From: Cardiobacterium sp. Marseille-Q4385
GTDB lineage: Bacteria > Pseudomonadota > Gammaproteobacteria > Cardiobacteriales > Cardiobacteriaceae
Assembly: GCF_916618745.1 (NCBI RefSeq)
Contig: NZ_OU745373.1
Span: forward strand, 434,001-498,000
Direction of reading: 5' to 3'
DNA: 64,000 nt
Shown: in pieces, positions 52,035-60,220 of the stretch
How positions within the stretch are numbered: the stretch's first letter is position 1
How the letters are laid out: every line of letters begins with the position of its first letter
Notes under the pieces: generated by a model
What the model saw: the letters and a program-made list of their open reading frames with translations, nothing else
What the model was told of the DNA's origin: nothing
The model's database searches: none
Program-made: the position numbers and the translations under genes

Positions 52035-53243
52035 ATGGCCTTCACAATACAAATGGACGAGACCGATAACACATCCCCCGTCATGATCAAAGTCATCGGC
52101 ATCGGCGGCGGCGGATGCAACGCCTTGAAACAAATGATGGATTTCGACCTGCAAGGCGTAGAACTCATCGTGGCCAACACCGACAAACAAGTCCTGCAAG
52201 AAAACCCCATCCAGAACAAACTGCAACTCGGCGTCAAAACCACACGCGGCATGGGTGCAGGCTCCAAACCCGAAGTTGGCCGTCAGGCCGCCGAAGAAGA
52301 CCGTGACAAAATCCGTGACGCCTTAAACGGCGCCGACATGGTCTTCATCGCTGCCGGCATGGGCGGTGGCACCGGCACCGGTGCCGCTCCTGTCATCGCC
52401 AACGTCGCCCGCGACATGGGTATCCTCACCGTCGCCATCGTCACCAAACCCTTCACCTTCGAAGGCATGCCGCGTATGCGCAAAGCCGAAGCGGGCATCG
52501 AAGTGCTGAAAAGCGAAGTGGACTGCCTTGTCGTCATCCCCAACGACCGCATCACCTCCGTCATGGGCGAAGACGCCACCCTCATCGGCTCCTTCAAAGC
52601 CGTGGACAACGTCCTGCGTGATGCCGTGTACAGCATCGCCACCATCATCCAGAAACTCGGCGTCATCAACACCGACCTCGAAGACGTCAAAACCATCATG
52701 AGCGAACGCGGTATTGCCATGATGGGTTCGGGCGAAGCGAAAGGCGAAGACCGCGCCCGTGCCGCTACCGAACGTGCCATATCCTCGCCGCTCCTGGAAA
52801 ACATCGACCTCGCCTCGGCACGCGGCCTGCTCGTCAACGTCAGCGCCAGCTCCAGCGTCAAAACCGCCGAATACCACATGGTCGGCCACGTCATCTACGA
52901 CATCATCGACCCCGAACAAGTCAACCTCAAAATCGGCCTCATCGTTGATGACAACATGGGCGACACCCTGCGCGTTACCGTCGTTGCAACCGGTATCGAA
53001 AGCAGCGACGACAACGGCTACTTCGGCGACACCTTCGGCACCTACGCCAACAGCAACAACAGCAGCAGCGGCAGCCGCAACGCCGGCGGTTACACCGACC
53101 TGAGCGATCTCGGCTTTGGCGTGCGTGCCAACAGCGACAACAACACCTATGACGACAGCGCCGACGATCGCAGCGACTACCGCAACGACAACGACAGCGG
53201 TGGCTTCAGCCTCAGCAAAATCCTGCGCCGCCGTACCCACTGA
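52035..53243 (+). CDS. ftsZ: cell division GTPase FtsZ
   Basis: Tubulin-like GTPase that forms the Z ring. 402 residues with GIGGGGCNALKQM near 22-34, the tubulin signature GGGTGTG at 110-116 and the T7 region NTDLEDVKTIM. The globular core ends near residue 320. A Ser/Asn/Asp-rich linker follows (about 322-387). The end is GGFSLSKILRRRTH, where the usual conserved tail is of the form DIPAFLRKQ. The tail keeps the hydrophobic-then-basic pattern but lacks the Asp-Ile-Pro. AAGAGG precedes the ATG. Confidence 0.97.
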   Translation: MAFTIQMDETDNTSPVMIKVIGIGGGGCNALKQMMDFDLQGVELIVANTDKQVLQENPIQNKLQLGVKTTRGMGAGSKPEVGRQAAEEDRDKIRDALNGADMVFIAAGMGGGTGTGAAPVIANVARDMGILTVAIVTKPFTFEGMPRMRKAEAGIEVLKSEVDCLVVIPNDRITSVMGEDATLIGSFKAVDNVLRDAVYSIATIIQKLGVINTDLEDVKTIMSERGIAMMGSGEAKGEDRARAATERAISSPLLENIDLASARGLLVNVSASSSVKTAEYHMVGHVIYDIIDPEQVNLKIGLIVDDNMGDTLRVTVVATGIESSDDNGYFGDTFGTYANSNNSSSGSRNAGGYTDLSDLGFGVRANSDNNTYDDSADDRSDYRNDNDSGGFSLSKILRRRTH

Positions 53244-54166
53244 TGGCCAGACAACGCAGCATCCGCGAGCCCATTGCGGGCTCCGGTATCGGCGTACACA
53301 GCGGCAGACGGGTGGACATCCGCCTGCTGCCCGCACCTGCCGATAGCGGCATCCGCTTCCGCCGTACCGACCTTGACCCCGTTGTCGAACTCCCTGCCCG
53401 CGCCGACCTCGTGCGCGATACCCAGCTCTGCACCGCACTTGCCAACGAAGACGGCGTGCGCGTCGCTACCATCGAGCACCTCATGTCCGCCCTCGCAGGC
53501 CTCGGCATCGACAACCTCACCATCGAACTGAACGCGCCGGAAGTCCCCATCATGGACGGCAGCGCCGCCCCCTTCGTTTACCTCCTGCAACAGGCGGGCA
53601 TCCGCGAACTGGATGCGCTGAAAACCTTCATCCACATCAACGACACCATCGAAGTGCGCGAAGGCGACAAATGGGCTCGTCTCAGCCCGCACAACGGCTG
53701 CTGCTTCGACTTCACCATCGAATTTGACCACCCCGTCTTCCGCCACCGCAACAACCACACCCGCCTCGACTTCACCAGCCGCCGCTACATCCGCGACATC
53801 AGCCGCGCCCGCACCTTCGGTTTCCTGCGCGACATCGAATACCTGCAAAGCCACGGCCTGACCTTGGGTGGCGGCCTCGACAACGCGGTTGTCGTGGACG
53901 ACTACCGCGTCCTGAACGAACACGGCCTGCGTTTTGATGACGAATTCGTGCGCCACAAACTGCTGGACGCCGTCGGCGACCTCTACCTGCTCGGCGCACC
54001 ACTCATCGGCCACTACCAGGGCTACAAATCCGGACACGACCTCAACAACAAACTGTGCCTGGCCCTGCTCGCCAGCCCGCAAAGCTGGCAACGCATCCAG
54101 CTTGATCGCGACAGCGACATCCAGATTGACTACGGCGAAAACCTGCCGCTACCACAGGCCAGTTGA
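53243..54166 (+). CDS. lpxC: UDP-3-O-acyl-N-acetylglucosamine deacetylase
   Basis: Zinc deacetylase, the committed step of lipid A synthesis. 307 residues; the ATG overlaps the ftsZ stop by one base. The zinc and catalytic motifs are IEHLMSALAGLGIDN, FVRHKLLDAVGDLYLLG and YKSGHDLNNKL; PIMDGSAAPFVYLL is also typical. It closes the murG-murC-ddl-ftsQ-ftsA-ftsZ-lpxC string. Confidence 0.97.
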   Translation: MARQRSIREPIAGSGIGVHSGRRVDIRLLPAPADSGIRFRRTDLDPVVELPARADLVRDTQLCTALANEDGVRVATIEHLMSALAGLGIDNLTIELNAPEVPIMDGSAAPFVYLLQQAGIRELDALKTFIHINDTIEVREGDKWARLSPHNGCCFDFTIEFDHPVFRHRNNHTRLDFTSRRYIRDISRARTFGFLRDIEYLQSHGLTLGGGLDNAVVVDDYRVLNEHGLRFDDEFVRHKLLDAVGDLYLLGAPLIGHYQGYKSGHDLNNKLCLALLASPQSWQRIQLDRDSDIQIDYGENLPLPQAS

Positions 54167-54190
54167 ACGCTCTGCCCCGCTTATCCGCGA

Positions 54191-54228
54191 TATAGAAAAG
54201 AGACGCCGCCAGGCGTCTCTTTTCTATA
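54191..54228. terminator. dcw/lpxC terminator, 17-bp perfect hairpin
   Basis: TATAGAAAAGAGACGCC-GCCA-GGCGTCTCTTTTCTATA forms a perfect stem, A-rich on one side and T-rich on the other. It works in both directions, between lpxC and the convergent CPBP gene. Confidence 0.85.
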
Positions 54229-54350
54229 AACATCTGTACGGCCTTCGGCTTGCCTTTGCTATCCATGCCTTTGTGGCTTTACTTCATCCGGAATGGCAGC
54301 GAGGGAACGCGACAAGGTTTGCGGCGATAAGCGCGGTAAAGGGGTATTTT

Positions 54351-55190
54351 TCACGGATTCTCCCCGCTTTGTTGGGAAAGATGACGCAAGAAAAGGGTTT
54401 TTTCTTTGCCGATAAGCCAAACGAGGATGAGGACAAAGAGGCCGGTTTGGATAATTTTGCTGTCCGGATGGGTCGCAAAGATTTCGTTACCGAGATTGGC
54501 ACAGAGGTGAAAGACGACGGCAATCCAGATGTTGCGCGCGTTTTTGAGATAAAGCCAATTCATGATGAAGACGAAGCAGATCATGCTCACCATGAAGTTG
54601 ACGCCGTGTTGCCAGCCTTCAGCGACGAGGTTCGCCTGGTAGTAACCTTTGATGCTGGCAAGCGGGAGGTGCCAGAGAAACCAATAGGCGAAGAAGATGA
54701 GGTTGGCAGTGATGAGGCGAAAGCGGGCGAGCAACACGTCGGTACCGTAGCTGTGCCAGGCAAGTTCTTCGAGCAAGGGCGCAAGGGCAAGCAGCAGCCA
54801 CGGCGAGAAAAGGGCGCTGGTGAAGCTGGGGTGACCGGTGATGCGGAATTGCCCGGCGCTGTAACCGAAGGCAAGCGAGATAAGCTGGGCGAGAACGAGG
54901 GTAACGGGGCCGATAAACACGGCGGCGAGCAGGTAGCGCAGACGGATGGTGCGCAGGCTGAGGCGAGGTTTGAGGTCGGCGAGCAGTACCGGTTTTTGCA
55001 GGAATAGCCAAGCGGCGACGACAGTCGGCGCAGCCAAACCTATGATGCCGAGGGCACCTTGCAGGGTGGTGTGGATATCAAGACCAGGGGTGTGGCTAAT
55101 ATAGCCCGCTGCCAGCCAGCAGACGCAAGGGATGAGGAAGGACCAGAGGTAGAAGAAGCCGGGGCGGTCGTAGGCATTAAGATTGTTCAT
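54351..55190 (-). CDS. CPBP-family intramembrane glutamic protease
   Basis: 279 residues, about eight hydrophobic segments. CPBP motifs: LLEELAWHSYG (Glu-Glu pair), FWFLWHLPLA-like region YWFLWHLPLAS, and FHLCANLGNE. Unrelated in close sequence to the CPBP protein at 7244-7930. The substrate is unknown. Convergent with lpxC. Confidence 0.85.
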   Translation of the reverse strand: MNNLNAYDRPGFFYLWSFLIPCVCWLAAGYISHTPGLDIHTTLQGALGIIGLAAPTVVAAWLFLQKPVLLADLKPRLSLRTIRLRYLLAAVFIGPVTLVLAQLISLAFGYSAGQFRITGHPSFTSALFSPWLLLALAPLLEELAWHSYGTDVLLARFRLITANLIFFAYWFLWHLPLASIKGYYQANLVAEGWQHGVNFMVSMICFVFIMNWLYLKNARNIWIAVVFHLCANLGNEIFATHPDSKIIQTGLFVLILVWLIGKEKTLFLRHLSQQSGENP

Positions 55191-55396
55191 GGAGATACTT
55201 CCTGATTGTAAGTTCGGCGGAATTGTACGGGGTTTGCAGGTGATGGGTGTTAAGCGGTGCGGTTACCGGAGTTTGCCGCGATCGCGATTTGCCGCCGCTC
55301 TACAAAAGTTTTCCCCAATGGGGCTTTCTGCGCTAAGCGGGATAAAACCTGGGTTCGCAAGAGGACGCGTTAAAAAACAGGTGACCGCAATACTTT

Positions 55397-55527
55397 GCAA
55401 GCAGGGACGCCATGAAGAAAACACTTTCCGATTATTGATGCGTAGAGCGTGAAAAACACGGATATAGCCATGGGAAAAGGCTACGATGCCAGCAAGAAAG
55501 TTAGCGGTATCAAGCGGCATATATCGG
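55397..55527 (+). mobile_element. remnant of the IS5-family element
   Basis: Reads like the middle of the two intact elements: CGCCATGAAG...TTATTGATGCG, then VKNTDIAMGKGYDASKKVSGIKRHI in place of VKNTDTAMEKGYDAGKKVSGIKRHI. Its orientation is opposite to the two complete copies. It has no ends of its own and joins directly into the ulaE fragment near 55524-55528. A dispersed 28-bp unit lies at about 55334-55360. Confidence 0.8.
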
Positions 55528-55699
55528 TGAAGGCTGCATTGATTTCCCCGCTGTCTTTGCCACCCTGCAACGCCTGAATTATCGTGGTGCCTTCCTGATC
55601 GAAATGTGGACAGAAAAAGCCGCCGAACCTGTCGCCGAAATCATCCATGCCCGCCGCTGGATCGAAGAACAAATGCAAAAAGGAGGATTCACATGTTAG
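55526..55699 (+). pseudogene. ulaE: 3' fragment of L-xylulose/L-ribulose-5-phosphate 3-epimerase
   Basis: Only the last ~57 codons remain: GEGCIDFPAVFATLQRLNYRGAFLIEMWTEKAAEPVAEIIHARRWIEEQM. This is a clear match to the UlaE/SgbU C-terminus. The 5' part (about 230 codons) is missing and replaced by an IS remnant. The stop TAG at 55697-55699 overlaps the start of the next gene, as expected for an old ulaE-ulaF operon. Not functional. Confidence 0.85.
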
Positions 55700-56388
55700 A
55701 AGCACTCAAAGCCGACGTGCTCAAAGCCAACCTCGATTTACCGCGCCACGGCCTCGTCGTCTTCACCTGGGGCAATGTCAGCGGCATTGACCGCGAAAAA
55801 GGCCTCGTCGTCATTAAACCCTCCGGCGTGGACTATGACACCATGACCGCAGACGATATGGTTGTGGTTGACCTCAAAAGCGGCAAAACCGTCGAAGGCA
55901 GCAAAAAGCCTTCCTCCGATACCCCAACCCATCTTGAACTCTACCGCCAGTTCCCTGACATCGGCGGCATTGTCCACACCCACTCACGCCATGCCACCAT
56001 CTGGTCGCAGGCAGGGCGCGATTTGTCGGTGCTCGGCACCACCCACGCCGACTATTTCTATGGCCCCATCCCCGCCACCCGCCGCATGACGGCTGCGGAA
56101 ATCGCGGGCGAATACGAACTCGAAACCGGCAAAGTCATCGTCGAGACCTTCCGCGAACGCGGCATTGCACCCAATGACGTGCCCGCCGTCCTCGTTCACT
56201 CGCATGGCCCCTTTGCCTGGGGCAAAGACGCACACAACGCGGTGCATAATGCCGTCGTCCTCGAAGAAATCGCCTACATGAATCTCTTTACCTACCAGGT
56301 AAACCCGAATGCACCCGATATACAGCAGGAACTGCTCGATAAACACTACCTGCGCAAACACGGTAAAAACGCCTACTACGGGCAATAA
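55693..56388 (+). CDS. ulaF: L-ribulose-5-phosphate 4-epimerase
   Basis: Zinc aldolase-type epimerase converting L-ribulose 5-phosphate to D-xylulose 5-phosphate. 231 residues from ATG 55693, with AAGGAGG upstream. GNVSGIDREKGLVVIKPSGVDYD, then GIVHTHSRHATIWSQAG (zinc His pair), THADYFYGPIPATR and VLVHSHGPFAWG are family motifs (UlaF/SgbE/AraD). It survives intact next to truncated ulaE; its own promoter is not clear. Confidence 0.92.
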   Translation: MLEALKADVLKANLDLPRHGLVVFTWGNVSGIDREKGLVVIKPSGVDYDTMTADDMVVVDLKSGKTVEGSKKPSSDTPTHLELYRQFPDIGGIVHTHSRHATIWSQAGRDLSVLGTTHADYFYGPIPATRRMTAAEIAGEYELETGKVIVETFRERGIAPNDVPAVLVHSHGPFAWGKDAHNAVHNAVVLEEIAYMNLFTYQVNPNAPDIQQELLDKHYLRKHGKNAYYGQ

Positions 56389-56487
56389 AGCGGTAGCGCG
56401 TCTGACCGGGGACCATAAAATTTGCGCCGTGGTCCGCATACTGCCCGCGTCACACCATCTCCTCGGCTTGATAGCCTAAGAGCGTGT

Positions 56488-56937
56488 TCATAGTCTTCGT
56501 AGCAGGACTCCCAAGAAAGCCAAAGCTACCATTTGCAGACTGGTACTCAACTTACGCTCGCAGTTTTTCCAAAGCCGTCTGTTCTTTTCCAACCAGGAAA
56601 AACTGCGCTCGACTACCCATCGCTTTGGCAATACCGCAAAGCGGTGTAATTCGTTTCGTTTGGCAATCTCTACCTCCGCACCAATCAACTCCTGTACTGA
56701 CGAAGCAAATGCCTTACCCGTGTAACCACCGTCAGCAAGGATTTTTTGTACCGCCCCAAGATTATCCCGCCCACGTTCCAATGCTAGCAGGCAGCCTTTT
56801 CTATCCGTAACATCCGCCGTCGTTACCGCAAGCGCATGCGGCAAACCCTGCGTGTCAACCGCTATATGCCGCTTGATACCGCTAACCTTCTTGCCCGCAT
56901 CGTAGCCTTTTTCCATGGCGGTATCCGTGTTCTTCAC
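56488..56937 (-). CDS. IS5-family transposase, catalytic part (orfB, copy A)
   Basis: DDE transposase C-terminal part. The frame extends upstream without an ATG through QVVAERRKQGHHEATTFLIIDAQSVKNTD, so the first catalytic Asp (IIDAQSVK) lies before the ATG at 56937. The second is in LADGGYTGKAF and the Glu in RWVVERSFSWLEKNRRLWKNCER. It is made as a fusion with orfA by slippage at an A7 tract. The 149-residue frame alone would be inactive. Confidence 0.85.
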   Translation of the reverse strand: MKNTDTAMEKGYDAGKKVSGIKRHIAVDTQGLPHALAVTTADVTDRKGCLLALERGRDNLGAVQKILADGGYTGKAFASSVQELIGAEVEIAKRNELHRFAVLPKRWVVERSFSWLEKNRRLWKNCERKLSTSLQMVALAFLGVLLRRL

Positions 56938-56971
56938 ACTCTGCGCATCAATAATCAGGAAAGTGGTTGCT

Positions 56972-57280
56972 TCATGATGCCCCTGCTTGCGGCGCTCCGC
57001 AACTACCTGATTTTTTTAATGCTTCCTCAAGGATGCTGATGCCACTCTCGCGTGGCTCAGTCCATCTCTGGAAGTAGGAATGCACGGTGCGCCATTTGGG
57101 GAAATCGCCCGGCAAAGCGCGCCAGGAGCAGCCAGTGCGTTGCAGGTAGAGAATGGCACAAAAGACATCGTACAAGTCCACCTGACGTGGCGCTGTGCGT
57201 TTACGGGCACTTTCCAGCAGGGGGAGGAGAGGCGCAAATTGCTCGCGACTGATATCGCTTGGGTAGGTTTTTCTGTTCAT
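56972..57280 (-). CDS. IS5-family transposase, N-terminal part (orfA, copy A)
   Basis: 102 residues: MNRKTYPSDISREQFAPLLPLLESARKRTAPRQVDLYDVFCAILYLQRTGCSWRALPGDFPKWRTVHSYFQRW, the DUF4096-type N-terminal domain of IS5-group transposases. Near its end the message has TTAAAAAAATC; moving from this frame into orfB needs a +1 (or -2) shift there. Confidence 0.88.
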   Translation of the reverse strand: MNRKTYPSDISREQFAPLLPLLESARKRTAPRQVDLYDVFCAILYLQRTGCSWRALPGDFPKWRTVHSYFQRWTEPRESGISILEEALKKSGSCGAPQAGAS

Positions 57281-57327
57281 GCCGATAGTTTACAGCAGAG
57301 GCTGAGACAATGAACACGTTCTAAGCA

Positions 57328-57356
57328 AGACCCCCGCTCTCGCGGGGTCTTCTTTT
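57328..57356 (-). terminator. possible terminator of the cystine ABC operon
   Basis: AGACCCC and GGGGTCT form a stem around CGCTCTCGC, just outside the IS right end and 9 bp past the stop of the ATP-binding subunit gene. T-richer on the plus-strand side. Confidence 0.5.
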
Positions 57357-57364
57357 GCGCTACC

Positions 57365-58114
57365 TCAATGCGAGCGCAGGCGTTGCAGGAAGGCTTTGGT
57401 GCGCGCGTGTTGCGGGTTGTCGAAGAGTTGCTGCGGCGAGCCCTGTTCGGCGATCCGACCTTCGTCCATCACAATCACCACGTCCGCCACATCGAGGGCA
57501 AATTTGATTTCGTGGGTGACGACGACCATCGTCCACCCTTCCCCCGCCAGGGCGCGCATGGTGTCAAGCACGTCCTGTACCAGTTCCGGGTCGAGCGCCG
57601 AGGTCGGTTCGTCAAAGAGCATCAAATCCGGCTGGATGGCGAGTGCGCGGGCGATGCCTACCCGCTGCTGCTGCCCGCCGGAAAGTTGGTACGGATAGAG
57701 ATCCGCCTTATCGGCCAGCCCGACTTTATCCAGCAGTTGCAGGGCTTCTTTGCGCGCCTGCGGCAGCGGTTTGCGCTGCACGTAAACCGGGCCTTCGGTC
57801 ACGTTTTCTAGCGCGGTTTTGTGCGGAAAGAGGTTGTATTGCTGGAAGACCATGCCGGATTTGCGCCGCAGGGCGAGGACGGATTTTTTCGCCGCCGGAT
57901 CGGCGAAATCCATGTGCAGTGGCGGTTCGCCAGCGAAGGTGATGGTGCCCTGCTCCGGCCATTCCAGGGCATTGAGGCAGCGCAGCAGCGTTGTTTTCCC
58001 CGAACCGGAAGGGCCAAGGATGACGACCACTTCGCCTTTATTGATGTCAAGATCGATGCCACGTAAGACGGTGTGCGCGCCGAAGGTTTTATGAAGATTT
58101 CTAACGCTGATCAT
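57365..58114 (-). CDS. polar amino acid (cystine-type) ABC transporter, ATP-binding subunit
   Basis: 249 residues from ATG 58114 (MISVRNLHKTFGAHTVLRGIDLDI). Walker A LGPSGSGKTTLLR, Q-loop MVFQQYNLFPH, signature LSGGQQQRVGIARAL, Walker B LMLFDEPTSALDPE and switch His VVTHEI. GlnQ/TcyN class. Third gene of a minus-strand operon SBP-permease-ATPase; similar three-gene importers in enterobacteria take up L-cystine, but substrate is inferred. Confidence 0.93.
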   Translation of the reverse strand: MISVRNLHKTFGAHTVLRGIDLDINKGEVVVILGPSGSGKTTLLRCLNALEWPEQGTITFAGEPPLHMDFADPAAKKSVLALRRKSGMVFQQYNLFPHKTALENVTEGPVYVQRKPLPQARKEALQLLDKVGLADKADLYPYQLSGGQQQRVGIARALAIQPDLMLFDEPTSALDPELVQDVLDTMRALAGEGWTMVVVTHEIKFALDVADVVIVMDEGRIAEQGSPQQLFDNPQHARTKAFLQRLRSH

Positions 58115-58125
58115 GATTTCCCCGC

Positions 58126-58842
58126 TTAATGCACAACGTAGCGCGCCATGCGTTTTTCCACTTTCGCCTGAATCAGGAACAGCACCCAGCAGAAGCACCA
58201 GTAGATCATGCCCGCTTCGATGTAAATCGGCAGGAAGTCATAGGACATGTTCGCCATTTGCTGCGCGACGCGGAACATTTCCGTCACCGTGACCACGGAG
58301 GCGAGCGAAGTGTCCTTGAACAGGCCGATGAAGGTGTTACTGAGCGGCGGCACGGCGACGCGGAAAGCCTGCGGTGCGATGATGCGGCGGAAGGTCTGCA
58401 TATAAGTCATGCCGACGGTATAGCCCGCCTCCCATTGCCCTTTCGGCACGGAGGCAATCGCCGCACGCACAGTTTCCGAGGCATAAGCGCCGATATTGAG
58501 GGAAAAGCCGATGATGGCGGCGGGAATCGGGTCGATAAAGATACCGATGGCGGGCAGGCCGTAGAACACCACGGAAATCTGCACCAGCATCGGCGTGCCG
58601 CGAATGATGGAGATGTAAAAGCGGACGAAAAAGAGCAAGAGGCGGTGACCGAAGCCGCGCACCGGCGTGACGCGGACAAGCGCCACCGCAACCGCTATCA
58701 CCATGCCGATCAGGAAGGAAAACAGGGCGAGCGGGACGGAAACCAGCACCGCCGCCTTGACCATCGGCCAGAATGCCTCGATGACCAAAGCCGCGCGGGC
58801 TTCGGTCATGAACGGCAGCGAGAGAAGGAGACTATTTAACAC
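58126..58842 (-). CDS. polar amino acid (cystine-type) ABC transporter permease
   Basis: 238 residues, about five transmembrane helices. HisM-type motif EAGYTVGMTYMQTFRRIIAPQAFRVAVPPLSNTFIGLFKDTSLASVV is the coupling loop. FVRFYISIIRGTPMLVQISVVFYGLP matches the TcyL/YecS-like family. It overlaps the binding-protein gene by 11 bp. Confidence 0.93.
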   Translation of the reverse strand: MLNSLLLSLPFMTEARAALVIEAFWPMVKAAVLVSVPLALFSFLIGMVIAVAVALVRVTPVRGFGHRLLLFFVRFYISIIRGTPMLVQISVVFYGLPAIGIFIDPIPAAIIGFSLNIGAYASETVRAAIASVPKGQWEAGYTVGMTYMQTFRRIIAPQAFRVAVPPLSNTFIGLFKDTSLASVVTVTEMFRVAQQMANMSYDFLPIYIEAGMIYWCFCWVLFLIQAKVEKRMARYVVH

Positions 58843-59617
58843 TGATGTCCTTGCCGAAGAACTGTTCGCCCAGCTTTTTCAACGTGCCATCCTCGCGCAA
58901 TTCGACAATCGCCGCGCTGATTTTTGCCAGCGCTTCATCGTTGCCCTTATTGGCAATCAGCCCCGCGCCCAGCTTTTCATCCGCCGGCGCTTCCCAGGCG
59001 GTTTTCAGCCCCGCATCCGGATTCTTTTTCAAATAATCCAGCAGGGCGAGGCTGTCGTTAAAAGTCAGCTCGGCACGTTTTTGCCGGATCAGGAGCAGCC
59101 CCTGCGCCATGCCGTCAATCGGCACGATTTCCGCCTGCAATTTCGTCGCCAGCTCACCGTAGTTACTGCTCAACGTTTGCGCCGCCTTGCGACCCTTCAC
59201 ATCTTCCAGGGATTTGATGTCGTCATTATCCGCGCGCACCAGCATCATCGCGCCCGACCAGCTATACGGCTCGGATTTGTCGAACGTCGCCTGCCGCTCC
59301 GGCGTGGTCAGCGCCACCTGATTCGCGACGAGGTCAAAACGTCCCGCTTTCAGACCCGCCAGCATCGCGTCCCACTGCGTTTCCTTGAATTCGACGGTCA
59401 CGCCTAGTTTGCGGGCGATGGCGCGGGTCACTTCCACGTCATAACCGGTCAGGGTGCCGTCCGTTTCATGATAAGTAAACGGCGCATAAGTACCTTCGGT
59501 GCCGACGGTAATCGTGCCTTTCGCATTGATGCGATCCAGCAGCGAGTCGGCCGCCATCGCGGGGGAAACACCTGCCGCCCAGGCACAAGCGGCGAGTAAA
59601 GCCAGTTTTTTCAACAT
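58832..59617 (-). CDS. amino acid (cystine-type) ABC transporter, periplasmic binding protein
   Basis: 261 residues with signal peptide MLKKLALLAACAWAAGVSPAMAA. The family-3 binding-protein fold shows TITVGTEGTYAPFTYHETDGTLTGYDVEVTRAIARKLGVTVEFKETQWDAMLAGLKAGRFDLVANQVALTTPERQATFDKSEPY, close in layout to the L-cystine-binding protein TcyJ (FliY). First gene of the operon; the promoter region 59618-59727 lies before a dispersed repeat. Confidence 0.92.
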   Translation of the reverse strand: MLKKLALLAACAWAAGVSPAMAADSLLDRINAKGTITVGTEGTYAPFTYHETDGTLTGYDVEVTRAIARKLGVTVEFKETQWDAMLAGLKAGRFDLVANQVALTTPERQATFDKSEPYSWSGAMMLVRADNDDIKSLEDVKGRKAAQTLSSNYGELATKLQAEIVPIDGMAQGLLLIRQKRAELTFNDSLALLDYLKKNPDAGLKTAWEAPADEKLGAGLIANKGNDEALAKISAAIVELREDGTLKKLGEQFFGKDISVK

Positions 59618-59727
59618 AGAGATTCCAGTCTGTGGGTAAAAGAAAAGGGTGGCTATTGTCGGGGAAAAAGCAGACGGTGGGAAATGGCGGAAAACGATAG
59701 CGGTATCACGACAAGTTATAAGGGCGA

Positions 59728-59755
59728 GCCAAGCGGGATAAACACTGGATTTGTG
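59728..59755. repeat. dispersed 28-bp unit
   Basis: GCCAAGCGGGATAAACACTG plus GATTTGTG; an almost identical unit is at 60818-60845. It sits between the binding-protein gene and the HxlR gene. Confidence 0.75.
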
Positions 59756-59764
59756 CCTGCCACC

Positions 59765-60133
59765 TCAATCCACAAATTGCCCGCGCTCTATCACCACATG
59801 ATTACCCCATTGCAGCAGGGCATTGAGGGCAGGCAGCGCGCTGCGACCAAAATCCGTCAGCGCATATTCCGTTTTAAGCGGTGGTTTTTCGCCGAACACC
59901 TGCCGCGACAGCAAGCCGTCCTGTTCCAGCTGTTGCAGGCGACGGCTCAATACCGCTTCCGTCGCCCCCGGCAACAGGCGGCGCAGAACGGTGAAGCGTT
60001 GTGGACCGTCCTGCAAGTGATAGAGGATGACTGCCTTCCATTTGCCGCCGAGCAAATCCATCGCCACGCTGAGTGGGCAGGGGTAAATCTTGTCATGCAG
60101 AGCAAAGCGCTCGCTGCGGCATTCCGTCTTCAT
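59765..60133 (-). CDS. HxlR-family winged-helix regulator
   Basis: 122 residues from ATG 60133 (MKTECRSERFALHDKIYPCPLSVAMDLLGGKWKAVILYHLQDGPQRF), with AGGTGGA upstream; GTG 60142 is less likely. The HxlR signature CPLSVAMDLLGGKWKAVIL, then LRRLLPGATEAVLSRRLQQLEQDGLL (recognition helix) and KTEYALTDFGRSALPALNAL. A single N-terminal Cys could sense electrophiles or oxidants, as in YodB/QorR relatives. Divergent from an NAD(P)H oxidoreductase it probably controls. Confidence 0.92.
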   Translation of the reverse strand: MKTECRSERFALHDKIYPCPLSVAMDLLGGKWKAVILYHLQDGPQRFTVLRRLLPGATEAVLSRRLQQLEQDGLLSRQVFGEKPPLKTEYALTDFGRSALPALNALLQWGNHVVIERGQFVD

Positions 60134-60161
60134 CGTTTCCACCTATGCAAAAGGATAGTTA

Positions 60162-60190
60162 TTGAGCACCTGCAAGCGGCTTTCTACAAT
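60162..60190 (+). promoter_or_regulatory. promoter of the NAD(P)H oxidoreductase gene
   Basis: TTGAGC (60162-60167) and TACAAT (60185-60190) with a 17-bp spacer, 30 bp before ATG 60221, in the 87-bp divergent gap where an HxlR operator is expected. Confidence 0.65.
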
Positions 60191-60220
60191 CCGCCGCCCG
60201 TTCATCATTCAGGAGCATTC

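Larger units (their letters stand above)
56480..57321 (-). mobile_element. IS5-family insertion sequence, copy A (842 bp)
   Basis: Ends GAGCGTGTTCAT...ATGAACACGTTC form terminal inverted repeats. TAA flanks it at 56477-56479 and 57322-57324, a 3-bp TNA target duplication. It carries two overlapping frames for one transposase. Nearly identical to copy B at 61830-62671 and in the same orientation. Group resembles IS427/ISL2. Confidence 0.92.
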
